Below the pieces are notes generated by a model. It was not told the origin of the DNA and did no database searches. It worked only from the letters and a program-made list of their open reading frames with translations. The position numbers and the translations under genes were made by a program. 64,000 nucleotides of DNA from Rhizobiales bacterium GAS188 (GTDB lineage: Bacteria > Pseudomonadota > Alphaproteobacteria > Rhizobiales > Beijerinckiaceae): assembly GCA_900104855.1 (NCBI GenBank), contig FNSS01000001.1, positions 1,426,001 through 1,490,000 of the forward strand. Reading direction: 5' to 3'. Position 1 is the stretch's first letter. Each line of letters opens with the position of its first letter. Below, piece after piece: positions 63,436 to 64,000 of the stretch.

Positions 63436-64000
63436 ATGAACGACGCTCCACGCATTCCACCTCGTGACTTCGACGGGCTGAAGACGCTCCTCGTCGATGC
63501 GCATGACGATCTGCCCAAGCGCCTGCGGCAAGTCGCGGCCTTCGTGGTCGACCACCCCGACGAGGTGGCCTTCGGCTCGGCGGCGAGCATCGCGGAGCGT
63601 GCCAAGGTCCAGCCATCGACGCTCGTGCGCTTTGCTCAGACGATCGGCTATGCGGGCTTCTCCGATCTTCAGCGTGTGTTCCGGTCGCGGCTCAGGCATC
63701 GCCGGCCGGACTACGCCGATCGCATCGCCTCGATCCATGCCGACGACGAAGTCTCGAACGATCCGAGGCGCCTTCTCCTCGGCTTTGCCGAATCGGCAAT
63801 GCGGTCGCTCGACAGATTGCGGGACACGGTCGCGGCCGAACGCCTCGCTGCGGCGATCGACCGTCTCGCGGCCGCGACCACCATCTATGTGCTGGGGCAG
63901 CGCCGGTCCTTCCCGGTCGCCCTCTACCTTGCATATGCATTGCCGAAGCTCGGAATCCGCTCGGTGCTGATCGATAACCTCGGGAGCCTCGGCCCCGAGC
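63436..64000 (+). CDS. RpiR/MurR-family regulator, partial (likely IolR)
   Basis: The frame from ATG 63436 is open to the window edge, giving 188 residues of an incomplete protein. The N-terminal helix-turn-helix domain reads GSAASIAERAKVQPSTLVRF then AQTIGYAGFSDLQRVFRSRL, as in RpiR-family proteins. A SIS sugar-isomerase domain begins around residue 130 (TTIYVLGQRRSFPVALYLAY) and is cut off. In rhizobia a protein of this family (IolR) represses inositol genes until an iol intermediate binds the SIS domain. The divergent position fits that role. Confidence 0.9.
   Translation, partial: MNDAPRIPPRDFDGLKTLLVDAHDDLPKRLRQVAAFVVDHPDEVAFGSAASIAERAKVQPSTLVRFAQTIGYAGFSDLQRVFRSRLRHRRPDYADRIASIHADDEVSNDPRRLLLGFAESAMRSLDRLRDTVAAERLAAAIDRLAAATTIYVLGQRRSFPVALYLAYALPKLGIRSVLIDNLGSLGPE

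Noticed and set aside
63497-63970. 157-codon Arg/Ser-rich plus-strand frame at the window end
   Set aside because: The real gene is in another frame starting at 63436 and running off the window; this is its shadow.

Overview
The window is a high-GC piece of an alphaproteobacterial chromosome, most likely from the order Hyphomicrobiales (Rhizobiales). The evidence is a Porin_2-type porin of the kind abundant in rhizobia, a NepR/EcfG stress-sigma pair with its own GGAAC-N16-CGTT promoter, the bolA / J-domain / cobS / cobT neighbourhood, the envC-ctpA / rlmH / rsfS / nadD / proA neighbourhood, and Pim-like acyl-CoA dehydrogenases. Most of the window is dense housekeeping and catabolic DNA, largely on the minus strand. 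No tRNA, rRNA, CRISPR, transposase or prophage genes are visible.

Layout. 0-4.9 kb: a small secreted protein, a LysR regulator, an XRE regulator, a major porin, then about 0.9 kb without a recognisable gene. 4.9-11 kb: gyrB, a VWA (CoxE-like) protein, an isobutyryl-CoA-type dehydrogenase and nepR-ecfG. 11.1-19.3 kb: ctpA, an envC-like activator, rlmH, rsfS, nadD, proA and a pair of Pim-type acyl-CoA dehydrogenases. 19.5-27.1 kb: a thioesterase, prmA, yacG preceded by a short coupled leader ORF, then cobT, a HAD enzyme, a GNAT enzyme, cobS, a J-domain protein and divergent bolA. 27.2-36 kb: an MFS carrier, a thiolase, a ParD/ParE toxin-antitoxin module between 42-bp direct repeats, alkB, an LLM flavoprotein, gpmA, dapB, a peroxiredoxin and hmgA. 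36.4-43.7 kb: rpoN, thioredoxin, two TadE-like pseudopilins, and the pdeM/Lhr-type DNA-repair pair.

43.9-64 kb is the carbohydrate part. First comes a ribose-type (CUT2) ABC transporter, divergent from a dihydrofolate-reductase-like protein across a pair of palindromes. Next is a LacI-regulated CUT1 transporter with a Gfo/Idh/MocA dehydrogenase but no ATPase. Last is a myo-inositol locus: binding protein, permease and ATPase followed by iolC, iolD, iolE and iolB, all on the minus strand, with a divergent RpiR-family regulator cut by the window edge. Together the last block would import inositol and carry its oxidised product through the ring-opening and kinase steps. The dehydrogenase iolG and the semialdehyde dehydrogenase iolA are not in the window.

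Two kinds of structure go beyond the genes. (1) A dispersed intergenic element of about 85-90 bp with TGGGACCGCG-type inverted ends occurs in three full and several partial copies. (2) Short tandem duplications of 13-21 bp repeatedly sit on gene ends or gene junctions (hmgA, the TadE pair, helicase/pdeM, a sugar-binding protein). I see no complete novel multi-gene system. The most unusual items are the repeat-flanked toxin-antitoxin module, a signal-peptide-only ORF upstream of the CUT2 ATPase, and these junction duplications.
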